DNA of 64,000 nt from JAWWPY01 sp033854735 (GCA_033854735.1 JAWWPY010000302.1:53447-117446); one strand, 5' to 3'. Shown: positions 17,065 through 26,422, counted from the first letter of the stretch. Program-made: numbers and translations. The notes: generated by a model not told the origin, from the letters alone.

Positions 17065-17685
17065 TCAGAGATGCCCGGCCAGGCGGCCGAGAATGCGGCC
17101 GGTGGGCTCGGCGGCGCAGTGTTGGTGGCCTGTCCCAGCCCAGAGGTTGATCCGCTCTGCGTCAGCGGCAGCGGCTGCGGCTCCGCGGAGCGGCCTGGTG
17201 AGATGATGCACGGCCGGATAGCCGGCTGGCGCGAGGGAGCTGTACCGGTCGGTGAACTCGTTGCGCAGTGCCCGTGCGGGGCGGCCGGTGAAGGCCCGGG
17301 TGATGATCGTCGGGCCCCGGAAAGGATCGGTGAGGGCGCCCTGATGAGCTGCTGAGGCGCCGCTTTCGCCGGCTCGGAGCAGCGCGGTGCCCACCATGGC
17401 GGCTTGCGCCCCGGCCTGCAGGACCGCGCCGACATCGGCAGACGTGGCCAGGCCGCCTGCGGCGATGATCGGCAGGGTGACGGCGCTGCGCACCTGAGCG
17501 ATCAGGTCGGCGATGGGGATGGCCGGTGGTAGGTGCCGCGGTGTGAGAGTGCCCGAATGGGCGCCCGCCGCTGAGGCCTGAACGGCGAGCATGTCAGCTC
17601 CCGCCTCGGCGGCGATGTCGGCCTCCTCGGCCGAGGTCACGGTCTGGACGATCAGGGTCCCGGCTTTGCGCAAGGCGGATAGCAC
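17065..17685 (-). pseudogene. nitronate monooxygenase, N-terminally truncated
   Basis: 206 residues match the C-terminal two thirds of FMN-dependent nitronate monooxygenase/2-nitropropane dioxygenase (VQTVTSAEEA, GADMLAVQ, PIIAAGGL, MVGTALLR). The first part of the barrel, with the glycine-rich FMN/substrate segment, is missing. Upstream of the GTG at 17685 the frame stays open for about 25 codons (to 17760) but shows no family resemblance. In addition, the segment after VQAS reads AAGAHSG, where relatives usually have EAGGHxG. It is probably a remnant; a functional short form is unlikely. Confidence 0.65.
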
Positions 17686-17873
17686 CGCGGCGTCGCCCGG
17701 GCGGAACAGACGGCAACAATGCTGATCCGGCCTAACCTCACGCCTATGGGGGGAAACTTTTTTCGATATCTTTGTATTGACTGGCTCTGGGATCGGCTGT
17801 TTTGTCGGTACCGGTCGCTACCGTAGATAACGACCGATCATCACATGACCACCTGCCCGGAGGAGGTGACCCG

Positions 17874-20222
17874 ATGCCGAGCCCGATGCCCGAATACGAT
17901 CCGGATTCCGAGCAGGCCACCACGCGCGGACGCGACCCGCGAAGTTTCGCCTGGCTGCCGGGCAGCGTCCACGCCGGGCCGGTGCCCAGTGCCCTGGTCA
18001 CCGGCGGGCCGCACGGTGGCGGGCCGGCTCACGGCGGATCCGCGGACACCGAGCTGCTGCGCGGGCTGGACTGGCAGGCACTGCTGAAGGCGCTGTCCGC
18101 GGCCGGGACCGGGGCCGGGACAGAAGAGGATCAGGAAGCGGTGCTGGCCGAGGAGCGGGCCGCCGCCGCCCGGGGGGCGCTGCGGCCCCTGCCGACCGGA
18201 CCACTGGCGGCGTTAGCCGCCGAGCACCTGCCCCCGGGCCCGGCGCAAGCCGGGTGGCTGGGCGCAGCCGCGGGAACCTGCGAGGAGCTGGATGAGGATG
18301 CGCTGGCCGGGGTGGCGATCGCGGCGCGGCGGCTGGCGGCCTGGGCGCAGGCCGCGGAGCTGGCCGCGGTAGCGCAGATAACCGTCCGCGCCGCCGCCGC
18401 CGACCCGAAGATCGGCCTGGCCGGCGATGGCCGCCCCGGGCGGCTGTGCCAGGACGCCATTAGCCAGGTGTCGCTGGCCCTGATGCTTTCCGATTACAGC
18501 GCCAGCACCTGGGCGGATCTAGCGGTGACCTTGCGCTGGCGGCTGCGCGCGACCGGGCGGGCGCTGGCCGGGGGCCGGATCGACCTGTACCGGGCCCGGC
18601 TGATTGCCGAGGCGACCTCGGTGCTCAGCGAAGAGGCGGCGCGGGCGGTCGAGGAGAAGATCCTCCCCGGGGCCGGCGGTCAGGTCCCCGGCGAGCTGCG
18701 GGCCCGGCTGCGTCGGGCGGTGATCATTGCGGATCCAGACGGCGCCGAGCAGCGCCGCCAGCAGGCCGAGCGGCACGCCAGACTCAGCCTGTACGGCGAC
18801 CCTGACGGCACCGCCACCCTGACTGGGTCCAAGCTGCCCGCAATCGAGGCCGCTGCGGCGATGGCCCGGATCACTGCGCTCGCCCGGGCGATGAAAGCCG
18901 CCGGGCAAGCCGGCGGACTCGACTTGCACCGCGCCAGGGTGATGCTCGGCCTCCTGCTTGGCACCCTGCCCTACATCCCCCCGGCCGAGGGCGCCCCACC
19001 AGACGACCCTCCACCCGGCGACGACCACGATCCAGGCAGCGGTGACCCAGGCGGTGGTGACCAACGAGGTGGTGACCCAGGCGGCGGTGACCCAGGCGGT
19101 GGTGACCAACGAGGTGGTGACCCAGCCAGTGGTGACCAACGAGGCGGTGACCCAGCCAGTGGTGACCAACGAGGCGGTGACCCAGGCAACAACGATCCCG
19201 ACGCCCCCTGGAACCACATGCCCGACCCCCGCGATGAGGACGCCCCCGACGATGACGGCTGGCCGGGCGACGACAGCCCAAGCGACGACAGCGCGGACAA
19301 CGACAGCGCGGACAACGGCAGCGCTGGGGACCACAGCTCGCCGGACGACTACCGGGAAGACCTGACCGAGACCGCGCCGCAGTGGCCGGCGCTCGGCGCG
19401 ATCCCGCCCGGCCTGGCCGGCCGGACCGGCGTTCAGCCGGCGGACGGCAGACCGGTCCCGGGGTTGCTGGATGTGACCCTGCCCTGGACGGTCCTGGCCG
19501 GGCTGTCCCACGAACCCGGGACACTGGGCCGGATCGGGCCGGTCACCGCCGTCCAGGCCCGCCAGCTGGCCCAGGCGGCCGTGGCTGACCCGGCCGCCCA
19601 GTGGCGGATCATCGTCATTAGCAGCGCCGGGCACGCCATCGCCGTCAGCCGGATCCGCCGCTGCCTCCGCGGCGGCCCGCCGTCACGGGATGGTCCGCCG
19701 TCACGGGATGGTCTGCCGCCCGGAGCCGGACTGGTCGGCCGGGTCACCCTCACCATCAGCCAGGACGTCATCACCGAAATACAGCATGCGTCCGGCGGGC
19801 CCAGCGGCCCAGGCCCACCGAGCGGGGTCACCGCCACCGCATTCCAGACTGCGGCCCGGGCACTCGCACAGGCGTTGGCCAAGGCACAGGCGGATAAAGC
19901 GGCCGGCGGATGCGCTCACCAGGACGAGTCGTACGCCTACCGCCCCCCGCCTCGGCTCCGCGACTACGTCACCGCCCGGGACGTGACCTGCCGGTTCCCG
20001 CCCTGCCGGCAACCCGCCTGGCGGGCCGACCTGGATCACACTCTGCCCTGGGACGCTGGCGGCCGGACCTGCCGCTGCAACGTCGGCGGCCGATGCCGCC
20101 GCCACCATCAGCTCAAGCAGCACCCCCGGTGGAAACTGCGGCAAGGTCAGCCCGGCGACTTCACCTGGACTACGCCGGCCGGCCGGACCTACACCACCGG
20201 CCCCGACATCTACCCCGCCTGA
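17874..20222 (+). CDS. DUF222/13E12-type HNH endonuclease protein
   Basis: 782 residues. A long N-terminal DUF222 region (about 120-370: LAAWAQAAELAAVAQI, LALMLSDYSASTWADLA, RLIAEATSVL) precedes a repeat-rich acidic linker (about 385-500) and a C-terminal HNH nuclease domain (RDVTCRFPPCR, LDHTLPWDAGG, RHHQLK). This is the actinobacterial 13E12 repeat family, often multi-copy; its role is not established. ATG 17874 has GGAGGAGG seven bases upstream; an earlier TTG at 17802 is unlikely. The upstream 120 bp is the most AT-rich stretch nearby, and TAGATA at 17824 is a possible -10. Confidence 0.9.
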   Translation: MPSPMPEYDPDSEQATTRGRDPRSFAWLPGSVHAGPVPSALVTGGPHGGGPAHGGSADTELLRGLDWQALLKALSAAGTGAGTEEDQEAVLAEERAAAARGALRPLPTGPLAALAAEHLPPGPAQAGWLGAAAGTCEELDEDALAGVAIAARRLAAWAQAAELAAVAQITVRAAAADPKIGLAGDGRPGRLCQDAISQVSLALMLSDYSASTWADLAVTLRWRLRATGRALAGGRIDLYRARLIAEATSVLSEEAARAVEEKILPGAGGQVPGELRARLRRAVIIADPDGAEQRRQQAERHARLSLYGDPDGTATLTGSKLPAIEAAAAMARITALARAMKAAGQAGGLDLHRARVMLGLLLGTLPYIPPAEGAPPDDPPPGDDHDPGSGDPGGGDQRGGDPGGGDPGGGDQRGGDPASGDQRGGDPASGDQRGGDPGNNDPDAPWNHMPDPRDEDAPDDDGWPGDDSPSDDSADNDSADNGSAGDHSSPDDYREDLTETAPQWPALGAIPPGLAGRTGVQPADGRPVPGLLDVTLPWTVLAGLSHEPGTLGRIGPVTAVQARQLAQAAVADPAAQWRIIVISSAGHAIAVSRIRRCLRGGPPSRDGPPSRDGLPPGAGLVGRVTLTISQDVITEIQHASGGPSGPGPPSGVTATAFQTAARALAQALAKAQADKAAGGCAHQDESYAYRPPPRLRDYVTARDVTCRFPPCRQPAWRADLDHTLPWDAGGRTCRCNVGGRCRRHHQLKQHPRWKLRQGQPGDFTWTTPAGRTYTTGPDIYPA
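19041..19190 (+). repeat. 15-bp coding tandem repeat in the HNH gene
   Basis: Ten consecutive 15-bp units begin GGTGACC at 19041, 19056, 19071 and so on to 19176. Two versions (GGTGACCCAGGCGGT-like and GGTGACCAACGAGGT-like) alternate in pairs. They encode GDPGG/GDQRG pentapeptides in the linker between DUF222 and HNH. It is not a CRISPR: there are no unique spacers and the frame is kept. Confidence 0.92.
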
Positions 20223-20227
20223 GGCAT

Positions 20228-20650
20228 CTACCCCGCTGAGGCATACCCGGGGGTTCCGGGGGTTGCCCCCGGGCCAGCAGGGTCGAGCAGTTCGACGGTC
20301 ACGAACCTGATCGGCTGGTCACCGGCGTTCTCGAAGTCGTGGACCATCGGCTCGCTGGCACTGTGCTCCGAGTAGTTGGTATCACCGACGTGGTACTCGC
20401 GGGTGATCACCGTCCCGTCGGCGGTGCGCTGCCGGCCGATGCCGCCTTCCACGACCGTCCAGAAATACCGGCGGGTATGTGAATGGAACGGGCCGCGTTC
20501 ACCCGGCTGCAGCCGGACTTCCCACACCCGGATGCGGTCGTTCTCGAACCACAGACGGGTGCCGACGTCGAGGTTGCGCGGCGCCGCGTCGAGTTCCTCC
20601 CGGTAGTCGGCAATCTCGAACGTGCCTTCGCTGAGGATGGTGGTAGCCAT
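20228..20650 (-). CDS. cupin-domain protein
   Basis: 140 residues with one cupin fold. The first metal motif is around GPFHSHTRRYFWTVVEGG and the second around SEPMVHDFENAGD. Small metal-binding cupins act as dioxygenases, isomerases or accessory proteins; this one cannot be assigned. ATG 20650 has AAGGAG five bases upstream. It is the last gene of the GntR-led operon, 30 bases after the FAD monooxygenase. Its last 20 codons contain an intrinsic-terminator-like hairpin shared with the convergent HNH gene. Confidence 0.78.
   Translation of the reverse strand: MATTILSEGTFEIADYREELDAAPRNLDVGTRLWFENDRIRVWEVRLQPGERGPFHSHTRRYFWTVVEGGIGRQRTADGTVITREYHVGDTNYSEHSASEPMVHDFENAGDQPIRFVTVELLDPAGPGATPGTPGYASAG
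20246..20273. terminator. hairpin between convergent HNH and cupin genes
   Basis: CCCGGGGG at 20246-20253 pairs perfectly with CCCCCGGG at 20266-20273 around a 12-nt loop. It lies 24 bases past the HNH stop and inside the 3' end of the cupin gene. There is no T-tract. An imperfect duplication of CATCTACCCCGC-TGAGG spans the HNH stop just before it. Confidence 0.55.
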
Positions 20651-20680
20651 GTCATCTCCTTCGAACGTGACTGCTGCTGG

Positions 20681-21868
20681 TCAGTGGCCGGGGTCGTGCA
20701 GGCCGAAGATGAGGCGGGGGTCGCCAGGGCGGAAGGTGCCGGAGAACTGCGAGCTGTCGCCGATCTCGCGGGTACGGGCGAGCAGCGACCGGCCGACCGC
20801 GAGCTGCCGGCGCTCCCACCCGCGCAGCGCGCGAGGCACGTCGCCGGCGGCGGCCGTGAGTTCTTCGGCCAGAGCCCAGCCATCGTCGGCCGCCTTCGCG
20901 GTGCCCGCCGCCGCGTGCGGCCGTACCGCGAACGCCGCGTCACCGATGAGGCAAACCCGGCCCGCCGCCATGCGGGGGATGTCGATGTCGCAAACCACCT
21001 GGACGAACGGCTCCGGGATGGCCGTGACGACCTCGGCGATCGGCGTGGCCAGCGACATGGCGGCCGCCTGCCGCATGCGATGAACGACGTCATCGGTCGC
21101 CCCGCCCGGGGGGAGCGACATGATCCGCCGCACCCCGCGCCGGTCGGTCATCAGGCTGTCCAGCTCGTCGCCCACGGCTACGTTGACATACCAGACGATG
21201 TTGATCAGCCGGTCGCCCTCGGCCAGGGAACCGTCCAGGCCCGGGATCGGGTAGACGAGGATATGGCTGTGCTCCAGCACCTGGTATATGAGGGCGTCGC
21301 CCAGCGCTTTGCGCGCTGACGGTGACAGGTCCCGCTCCGGCAGCGTGCCGCGCCACGCGACATACCCCGCGTAGGACGGCGCGACCTGCGGCATCAGGCG
21401 CGCCCGGGCCATCGAGCCGATGCCGTCCGCACAGACGAGCAGGTCCGCCTCGGCACGGGATCCGTCGGCCAGCGTCACGCTGGCGACATCTCCGGCCGAG
21501 TTGAAGCCCGCCACCTCCCGGCCGAGGAAGTAACGGTCGCGGTCGAACAGCCCGAGCAGTGACCGGTAGATCGTGTTCCACGAGGAGAACCGGTAACGGT
21601 GCCGCTGCTCGTGCTGGACGCTCCCGTCCGCGTGGACGAACCGGATCCAGCCGGTGGCCGAGCAGACGTCCCCGGCCCGGTAACCGCCGCGTTCGGTCAG
21701 GTAGCGCAGGGTGGCATCGAGGACCGCGATGCCTGCGCCGCGGGCCCGCAGGGCGGACGAGGACCGCTCGAACACGCGCACGTCGCAGCCGGCGTCCCGG
21801 AGCACGAGCGCCGCGGTCAGCCCGCCGAGCGAGCCTCCCATGACGATGACGCTGGGCATCCGGGACAC
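20681..21868 (-). CDS. FAD-dependent aromatic hydroxylase (DHP hydroxylase-like)
   Basis: About 395 residues of the PHBH flavoprotein monooxygenase family. The FAD dinucleotide motif GGSLGGLTAA is at the N-terminus, and GRVCLIGDAAFAVRPHAAAG is the conserved GD segment. Segments such as YAGYVAWRGTL, VYPIPG and PRPHAAAG-like wording resemble 2,6-dihydroxypyridine 3-hydroxylase of nicotine degraders (comparison from memory). It probably uses NAD(P)H and O2 to hydroxylate a hydroxylated ring. GTG 21868 gives eight bases from AAGGAG; ATG 21859 is the alternative. Operon partners are a PPOX protein upstream and a cupin downstream. Confidence 0.85.
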   Translation of the reverse strand: MSRMPSVIVMGGSLGGLTAALVLRDAGCDVRVFERSSSALRARGAGIAVLDATLRYLTERGGYRAGDVCSATGWIRFVHADGSVQHEQRHRYRFSSWNTIYRSLLGLFDRDRYFLGREVAGFNSAGDVASVTLADGSRAEADLLVCADGIGSMARARLMPQVAPSYAGYVAWRGTLPERDLSPSARKALGDALIYQVLEHSHILVYPIPGLDGSLAEGDRLINIVWYVNVAVGDELDSLMTDRRGVRRIMSLPPGGATDDVVHRMRQAAAMSLATPIAEVVTAIPEPFVQVVCDIDIPRMAAGRVCLIGDAAFAVRPHAAAGTAKAADDGWALAEELTAAAGDVPRALRGWERRQLAVGRSLLARTREIGDSSQFSGTFRPGDPRLIFGLHDPGH

Positions 21869-21911
21869 CAGGCGCACTCCTTCCCACGATGCCGGGCAGC
21901 GGCGGCGCCCG

Positions 21912-22433
21912 CTACGGGCGGCCGAACGTCGCGACCTTCACGACATCGAGCTCGAACAGCACCCGGCGCTCGTCGAACGATGGATCGCGGAGGCCGTAGG
22001 GCGGCTCGTTCCCGGTGTACTTCACCCAGATCCGGTCCAGCTGGGCGGTGACGCGCGGGCCCTCGGCCGGGTCGTCTTCGGAGATCTCGCGGGCCACCGC
22101 GGTCTTAAGGCTGACCCAGTGATACGGGTTCTCCGGGTTCATCAGCAGGAACGTGGCGTGCGGGGCCTTGCGCAGCCAGTTCACCTTCTTACGGTGGGTG
22201 GCCAGGTTCAGCAGGACGGTGTCGCCTTCGTAGTCGAACCACACGGGCGTGAGGTTCGGCAGGCCGTCCGCCCCGGTGACGGCGACGATGGCGGTTACCG
22301 GCGTGTCGAGCAACTGCCGGTAGGCCGGGTCGAGGTCGGCCAGGCTCGCCACCCCTTCGCGCTCACCAATGGTGAACTGGCCCGGCTGGGTGCCCTCGGA
22401 GACGTCCTTGAACTTCGCTACGGTGATGGCCAC
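21912..22433 (-). CDS. PPOX-class flavin/F420-binding oxidoreductase
   Basis: 173 residues with the split-barrel pyridoxamine 5'-phosphate oxidase-like fold (VTGADGLPNLTPVWFDYEGDTVLLNLATHRKKVNWL). Actinobacterial proteins of this length often use coenzyme F420, some FMN or haem; the cofactor cannot be decided here. GTG 22433 has AAGGAG six bases upstream. It sits between the acyl-CoA dehydrogenase and the FAD hydroxylase, with gaps of 57 and 43 bases, so it may reduce an intermediate of the same pathway. Confidence 0.82.
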   Translation of the reverse strand: MAITVAKFKDVSEGTQPGQFTIGEREGVASLADLDPAYRQLLDTPVTAIVAVTGADGLPNLTPVWFDYEGDTVLLNLATHRKKVNWLRKAPHATFLLMNPENPYHWVSLKTAVAREISEDDPAEGPRVTAQLDRIWVKYTGNEPPYGLRDPSFDERRVLFELDVVKVATFGRP

Positions 22434-22490
22434 TGCACACTCCTTCGTGTTGCCCGCAGGGGGGCTGTCTGGTCAGGGGGGGTTGGCTGG

Positions 22491-23657
22491 TCAGGCAGGG
22501 TAGCGGTCGATCAGTTGCCGGATGATGATGTTGCGCTGGATGTCGTTGGTGCCCTCGCCGACCACCATCAGCGGGGCGTCGCGGTAGTACCGCTCGACGT
22601 CGAACTCGGCCGAGTAGCCGTAACCGCCGTGCACCTTGATCGCGTCGGCGGTGACCTGCAGGCACGCTTCCGACGCGAACAGCTTCGCCATCCCGGCTTC
22701 CAGGTCGCTGCGCTGGCCGGCGTCCAGCGCCGCGGCGGCCCGGACCGTCAGCAGGCGGGCCGCGTCGACGCGGGTGGCCATCTCGGCGAGGCGGTGGCCG
22801 ACGGCCTGGTGCCGCCAGATGGGCTGCCCGAAGGCCTCCCGCTGCTGCGCGTAACGGAGCGAGTCCTCCAGCGCGGCCCGGGCCACGCCGACGGCCCGGG
22901 CCGCGACCTGGATGCGGCCGAGCTCGAGGCCGCCCATCATCTGGCGGAAGCCCTGGCCTTCCTCGGTCCCGAGCAGCGCATCAGGTGGGCACTCGTAGCC
23001 GTCGAAGACGATCTCGCAGCTCTCCACGCCTTTGTAGCCCAGCTTGGGCAGGTCGCGGGAGACCGTGAAGCCCGGTCCCTTCTCGGCCAGCAGGATGCTG
23101 ATGCCATGGCTGGCCGGGACCGCATCCGGGTCGGTCTTGCACAGCACCGCGGTGACATCGGCCGCCCGCGCGTTGCTGATCCATGTCTTCACGCCGTCGA
23201 GCCGGTAGCCCCGGGGGCCCGAGGTCGCGCTGGTCTGGATGGCCTGCAGGTCCGACCCGCCGCCCGGCTCGGTGAGCGCCATGGTGGCCCGGGCCTGGCC
23301 GGTGGCCAGCCGCGGCAGCCAGCCCTGCTTCTGTTCGCCGGTGCCGAACGTCATGATGAGGCGGGCCACGACGCTGTGCCCGCCCATCGCTCCGGCCAGG
23401 CTCATCCAGCCCCGGGCCAGTTCCTCGGTGACCAGCGCGAAACACGGGGTGGAGACACCGGAACCGCCGTATTCCTGGGGGATGGCCAGCCCGTAGACGC
23501 CGAGTTGCTTCATCGTCTCGATCAGCACGGCGGGATACGTGTTGTCATGTTCGAGATCGCGGGCCACGGGGCGCACGCTGGCCTCAACCCAGTCGTGCAC
23601 GACCGCGACGATGTCGCGCTCGTCCGGATCGAGGTCGGCGATCTCAGGTGCTGCCAT
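22491..23657 (-). CDS. acyl-CoA dehydrogenase
   Basis: 388 residues, three-domain FAD enzyme: N-terminal helices, a beta domain with MALTEPGGGSDL and TWISNA, and C-terminal helices with RQAFGQ-like REAFGQPI and KVHGGYGYS. The catalytic-base position near the C-terminus reads VGEGTNDIQ, keeping the Glu, so an active alpha,beta-dehydrogenase is expected. Chain length and branching preference are unknown. It lies in the middle of the GntR operon; no ETF gene is nearby. Confidence 0.92.
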   Translation of the reverse strand: MAAPEIADLDPDERDIVAVVHDWVEASVRPVARDLEHDNTYPAVLIETMKQLGVYGLAIPQEYGGSGVSTPCFALVTEELARGWMSLAGAMGGHSVVARLIMTFGTGEQKQGWLPRLATGQARATMALTEPGGGSDLQAIQTSATSGPRGYRLDGVKTWISNARAADVTAVLCKTDPDAVPASHGISILLAEKGPGFTVSRDLPKLGYKGVESCEIVFDGYECPPDALLGTEEGQGFRQMMGGLELGRIQVAARAVGVARAALEDSLRYAQQREAFGQPIWRHQAVGHRLAEMATRVDAARLLTVRAAAALDAGQRSDLEAGMAKLFASEACLQVTADAIKVHGGYGYSAEFDVERYYRDAPLMVVGEGTNDIQRNIIIRQLIDRYPA

Positions 23658-23715
23658 GGTGTTTCTCTTGTCCCTCAGGAGCCGGCGAGAGGTGCGCGGC
23701 GCGATGGCGGGCGGT

Positions 23716-25407
23716 TCATTCCGGTGCGCAACGGCGGCCGGCGGCGCCGCGGGTCAGGTCCATGACGGCGGGGTACCCCGCTGGATCGACACGCGCATCG
23801 ATGACCGTGGGCCCGTCCCGGCTGAGTGCCTGCGCGAGCGCCGCTACCAGCCCCGCGATGCCGTTGACCGACGCGGCCGCCGCGCCCATCGCGGCGGCGG
23901 CTCTGGCGAACGACACCGGGCCGTAGCCGACCGCCCCGCCGCCGCCCTGGCCCTCAGGATGCTGCTTGACCTTGATGAGGCTCAGCGTGGCGTCGTTGAA
24001 CACGACCACGATGACACGCGCCCGGTACCGCACCGCGGTCTCGATCTCCGCCAGCGCCATGCCGAGGCCACCGTCGCCGGTAAACGCGACGACCGGCTCG
24101 TCCAGCCCGCACAGGGCCGCGGCGATGGCGGCGGGCAGCGCGAAGCCCATGGTCGCGAGCCCGCTGGAGACGAGCAACCGGTGCGGTTCCTCGACCGGCC
24201 ACAGCGGCATGGCCACGAGCATGTGCGCACCAGCATCCACGGTGGCGATCGTCCCGGGCGGGGTATGGGCCCGCACCGTGGTGACGACGTCCTGCGGTGT
24301 CAGATGGCCCCGCACGGCGGTGGCGGCCCGCCGCAGCCGGTCCGCCGCGGCCGCCTTCGCGGTCCCGCCCGCGGCCTCGGGCCAGCTATGCCGCCCCCGG
24401 TGGGCGGCCAGCGCCCCGATGGCGGCGGGCAGCGGGGCGACCAGTTCGACACCGCCGGTGAAGTATTCGGCGGACCCGGCCGGGACGTCGGTGACCAGCA
24501 CGGTGAGCGCCCGGTAGTCCCAGGCCGCCGGGATCAGCTCCGCCGGGTCAACCCCGAGGCCGACGATGAGGTCCGCAGCGGCCAGCACTGGTGCCTCCAT
24601 GGTCCCGCCGGTGAGCAGGCCGGCCGCCTCGGCGGCGCTGTCCGGCACGACGCCCCGCGCCCGGTAGCTGTGCAGCGCCGGGATCCCGCTGCCCACGAGG
24701 GCCTCCCGGACGGCGCTGGTGTGCCGGATGGCGCCGGGACCGAGCAGCACAGCGGGCCGCCGGGCCGTCCGCAGGGCCGCCGTGAGCGGCGCGAGATCGT
24801 CACGGCAGAGGGCCGGCCGCTGGTCATCATCGGCAGGCAGTTCACCGTCCCGGGGGAGGGCGTCGTCGGCGTCGACGTTGATGACGACAGGCCCCGGCGG
24901 CGGCGCGACCGCCAGCGCGACGGCATGGCGTGCGGCGTGCTCCGCGTTGGCCGCGCCGACCGTTACCGCGGCCTTGGCGACCGACCGGCCGAGCGCGGGC
25001 TGGTCCAGCCGCTGGTGGCTGATCCGGTCCCGCTGCCGCGCCGGGACGGTGTCCGCTATCACGACGACCGGCAGCCGGTCCAGCGCCGCGTGGGCGATGC
25101 CGTTGACCGCGCTGGCGAGCCCCGGGCCGCGCGTGACAACGACGGCGCCCGCCGTTCCGGTGAGGTCGGCGCAGGTCGCAGCCATGATCGTGGCGGCAGT
25201 CTCGCCGTGGGCGAGGACGAACGGCAGCCCGCTGGCCGCGGCGGCACCGACCACATCGAGGTTCGGTCCTCCGCCGGGTATCCCGAACAGCAGCCGTGTT
25301 CCCGCCGCGCACAGCGCGTCGACGATGGCGGCCGCGGTGCGCTGCGACGGGGACACGTCGTGGCTGGGCATCGCGGCGGGCTGCTCCCGCATCAGGTCGC
25401 CGGTCAC
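23716..25407 (-). CDS. ThDP-dependent enzyme, acetolactate synthase-like
   Basis: 563 residues of the acetolactate synthase/benzoylformate decarboxylase family: N-terminal Pyr domain with the cofactor-activating Glu in LAHGETAA, a middle domain, and a C-terminal PP domain with the ThDP motif GDGGLGM ending in FND. It should decarboxylate or condense a 2-oxo acid. No regulatory small subunit follows, so a catabolic decarboxylase or carboligase is more likely than a biosynthetic AHAS. GTG 25407 overlaps the GntR stop by four bases. Frequent His/Gln changes in family active-site loops prevent a substrate call. Confidence 0.88.
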   Translation of the reverse strand: MTGDLMREQPAAMPSHDVSPSQRTAAAIVDALCAAGTRLLFGIPGGGPNLDVVGAAAASGLPFVLAHGETAATIMAATCADLTGTAGAVVVTRGPGLASAVNGIAHAALDRLPVVVIADTVPARQRDRISHQRLDQPALGRSVAKAAVTVGAANAEHAARHAVALAVAPPPGPVVINVDADDALPRDGELPADDDQRPALCRDDLAPLTAALRTARRPAVLLGPGAIRHTSAVREALVGSGIPALHSYRARGVVPDSAAEAAGLLTGGTMEAPVLAAADLIVGLGVDPAELIPAAWDYRALTVLVTDVPAGSAEYFTGGVELVAPLPAAIGALAAHRGRHSWPEAAGGTAKAAAADRLRRAATAVRGHLTPQDVVTTVRAHTPPGTIATVDAGAHMLVAMPLWPVEEPHRLLVSSGLATMGFALPAAIAAALCGLDEPVVAFTGDGGLGMALAEIETAVRYRARVIVVVFNDATLSLIKVKQHPEGQGGGGAVGYGPVSFARAAAAMGAAAASVNGIAGLVAALAQALSRDGPTVIDARVDPAGYPAVMDLTRGAAGRRCAPE

Positions 25408-26222
25408 GGCGCGCCAGCGCCCGGGCGGGAGCTGTCCACCCGTCCCCGCAGCTGGAGCCGGTAGGAGTAGCGGTCCGGGTTGAAATGGTTGACCGCGAGT
25501 TCCAGCGGGCGCAGTTCGCGGTCGCGGTACAGCCGGTCGATGCGCAGCACCGGCAGGCCGGCCGCGCAGCCCAGCCGCCGGGCGATGTCGGCGGTGGCCG
25601 CCACCGCAGTGGTGTTCTGCAGCGCGCCATGGATCGGGTGATCGCTGACCCGCTCGACGAGGCTGATCACGGTGAGCCGCGCGCGGGCACCGGGCTCCGC
25701 GAGGGCAGCCAGCTCAGGAAGCTCCCGGAGGCTGCGGCCGAGCTGCATCGGGAGGTGGACGCGCGTGTAGCAGAACGGCACGCTGCCGTGCAGCCGCAGG
25801 AAGGACATGGTCATCACGGTGTCGTCGGCGACGCGCAGCTGGTCAGCGACCTCCAGGCTGGCCAGCACGTGCAGTGGCTCCACGACCTGCATCTCGGTGT
25901 CCAGCGAGAGGGCCATCAGGTCATCGACGCTGCCGAAGGACCGCAGGTACTTCCCATCACCGGGCACGGCGAACGTGCCCCGCCCGCGTACCCGGTAGAT
26001 GACACCCTCGGTGACGAGTTCCTGGAAGGCCCGGCGCACCGTCTGCCGGCCCAGCCCGGTGGCCGCGACAATCTCCGCCTCAGTAGGCAGCCGTTGCCCA
26101 GCCGGGTACCGGCCGGCCGCGATCGCCTGGCGCAGGTCGGACGCCACCTGGCGGTACGCGGCGACCTCGCCCGGGACGGCTCGGACGGCTCGCAGCGAGG
26201 TGCGGACGGCTCTGGCCTCCAC
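25404..26222 (-). CDS. GntR-family regulator with UTRA domain
   Basis: 272 residues: a winged helix (about 20-85, YRQVASDLRQAI, LPTEAEIVAATGLGRQTVRRAFQELVTEGVI) and a C-terminal UTRA ligand domain (HutC/FarR subfamily). GTG 26222 has AGGAG seven bases upstream. It heads the minus-strand operon and faces the MmgE/PrpD gene, so it probably controls both directions in response to a pathway metabolite. The operator may be the palindrome at 26391-26422. Confidence 0.9.
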   Translation of the reverse strand: MEARAVRTSLRAVRAVPGEVAAYRQVASDLRQAIAAGRYPAGQRLPTEAEIVAATGLGRQTVRRAFQELVTEGVIYRVRGRGTFAVPGDGKYLRSFGSVDDLMALSLDTEMQVVEPLHVLASLEVADQLRVADDTVMTMSFLRLHGSVPFCYTRVHLPMQLGRSLRELPELAALAEPGARARLTVISLVERVSDHPIHGALQNTTAVAATADIARRLGCAAGLPVLRIDRLYRDRELRPLELAVNHFNPDRYSYRLQLRGRVDSSRPGAGAP

Positions 26223-26355
26223 CCGGTGGCTCCTGCCCCGTAGCTGACGGTTCGTTTAGACGGCCATATTGCGACTGCTGAGGGTTCCCGTCAAGGCGGC
26301 GGCCGGTATCGCCCAGCGCCGGGCACCGTTGGCTAAGCCAGCGACCAGCCGCACC

Positions 26356-26422
26356 TTGACACGGTTGGCGGCGGCGGGCTTACTGGATCAGCGGGTCGAT
26401 TTGGCCGGTCTAATCGACCCGC
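26356..26422 (+). promoter_or_regulatory. promoter and palindromic operator before the PrpD gene
   Basis: TTGACA at 26356-26361 is a perfect -35; CTTACT at 26379 is 17 bases on. Just downstream GCGGGTCGAT (26391-26400) and its exact complement ATCGACCCGC (26413-26422) flank 12 bases. Position at about +1 to +32 would suit repression by the GntR protein, although a 12-bp spacer is longer than usual for GntR. The rest of 26223-26447 shows no convincing gene. Confidence 0.45.

Noticed and set aside
17747..17777. Insertion-sequence end at the truncated nitronate monooxygenase
   Set aside because: The AT-rich stretch after the truncation looked like a transposon border, but no inverted repeat pair or transposase remnant is present.
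19041..19190. CRISPR-like array
   Set aside because: Units are contiguous 15-mers inside a coding frame with no spacers.
21711..23765. 684-codon open frame on the plus strand
   Set aside because: Runs antisense through three clearly assigned genes; shadow frame.
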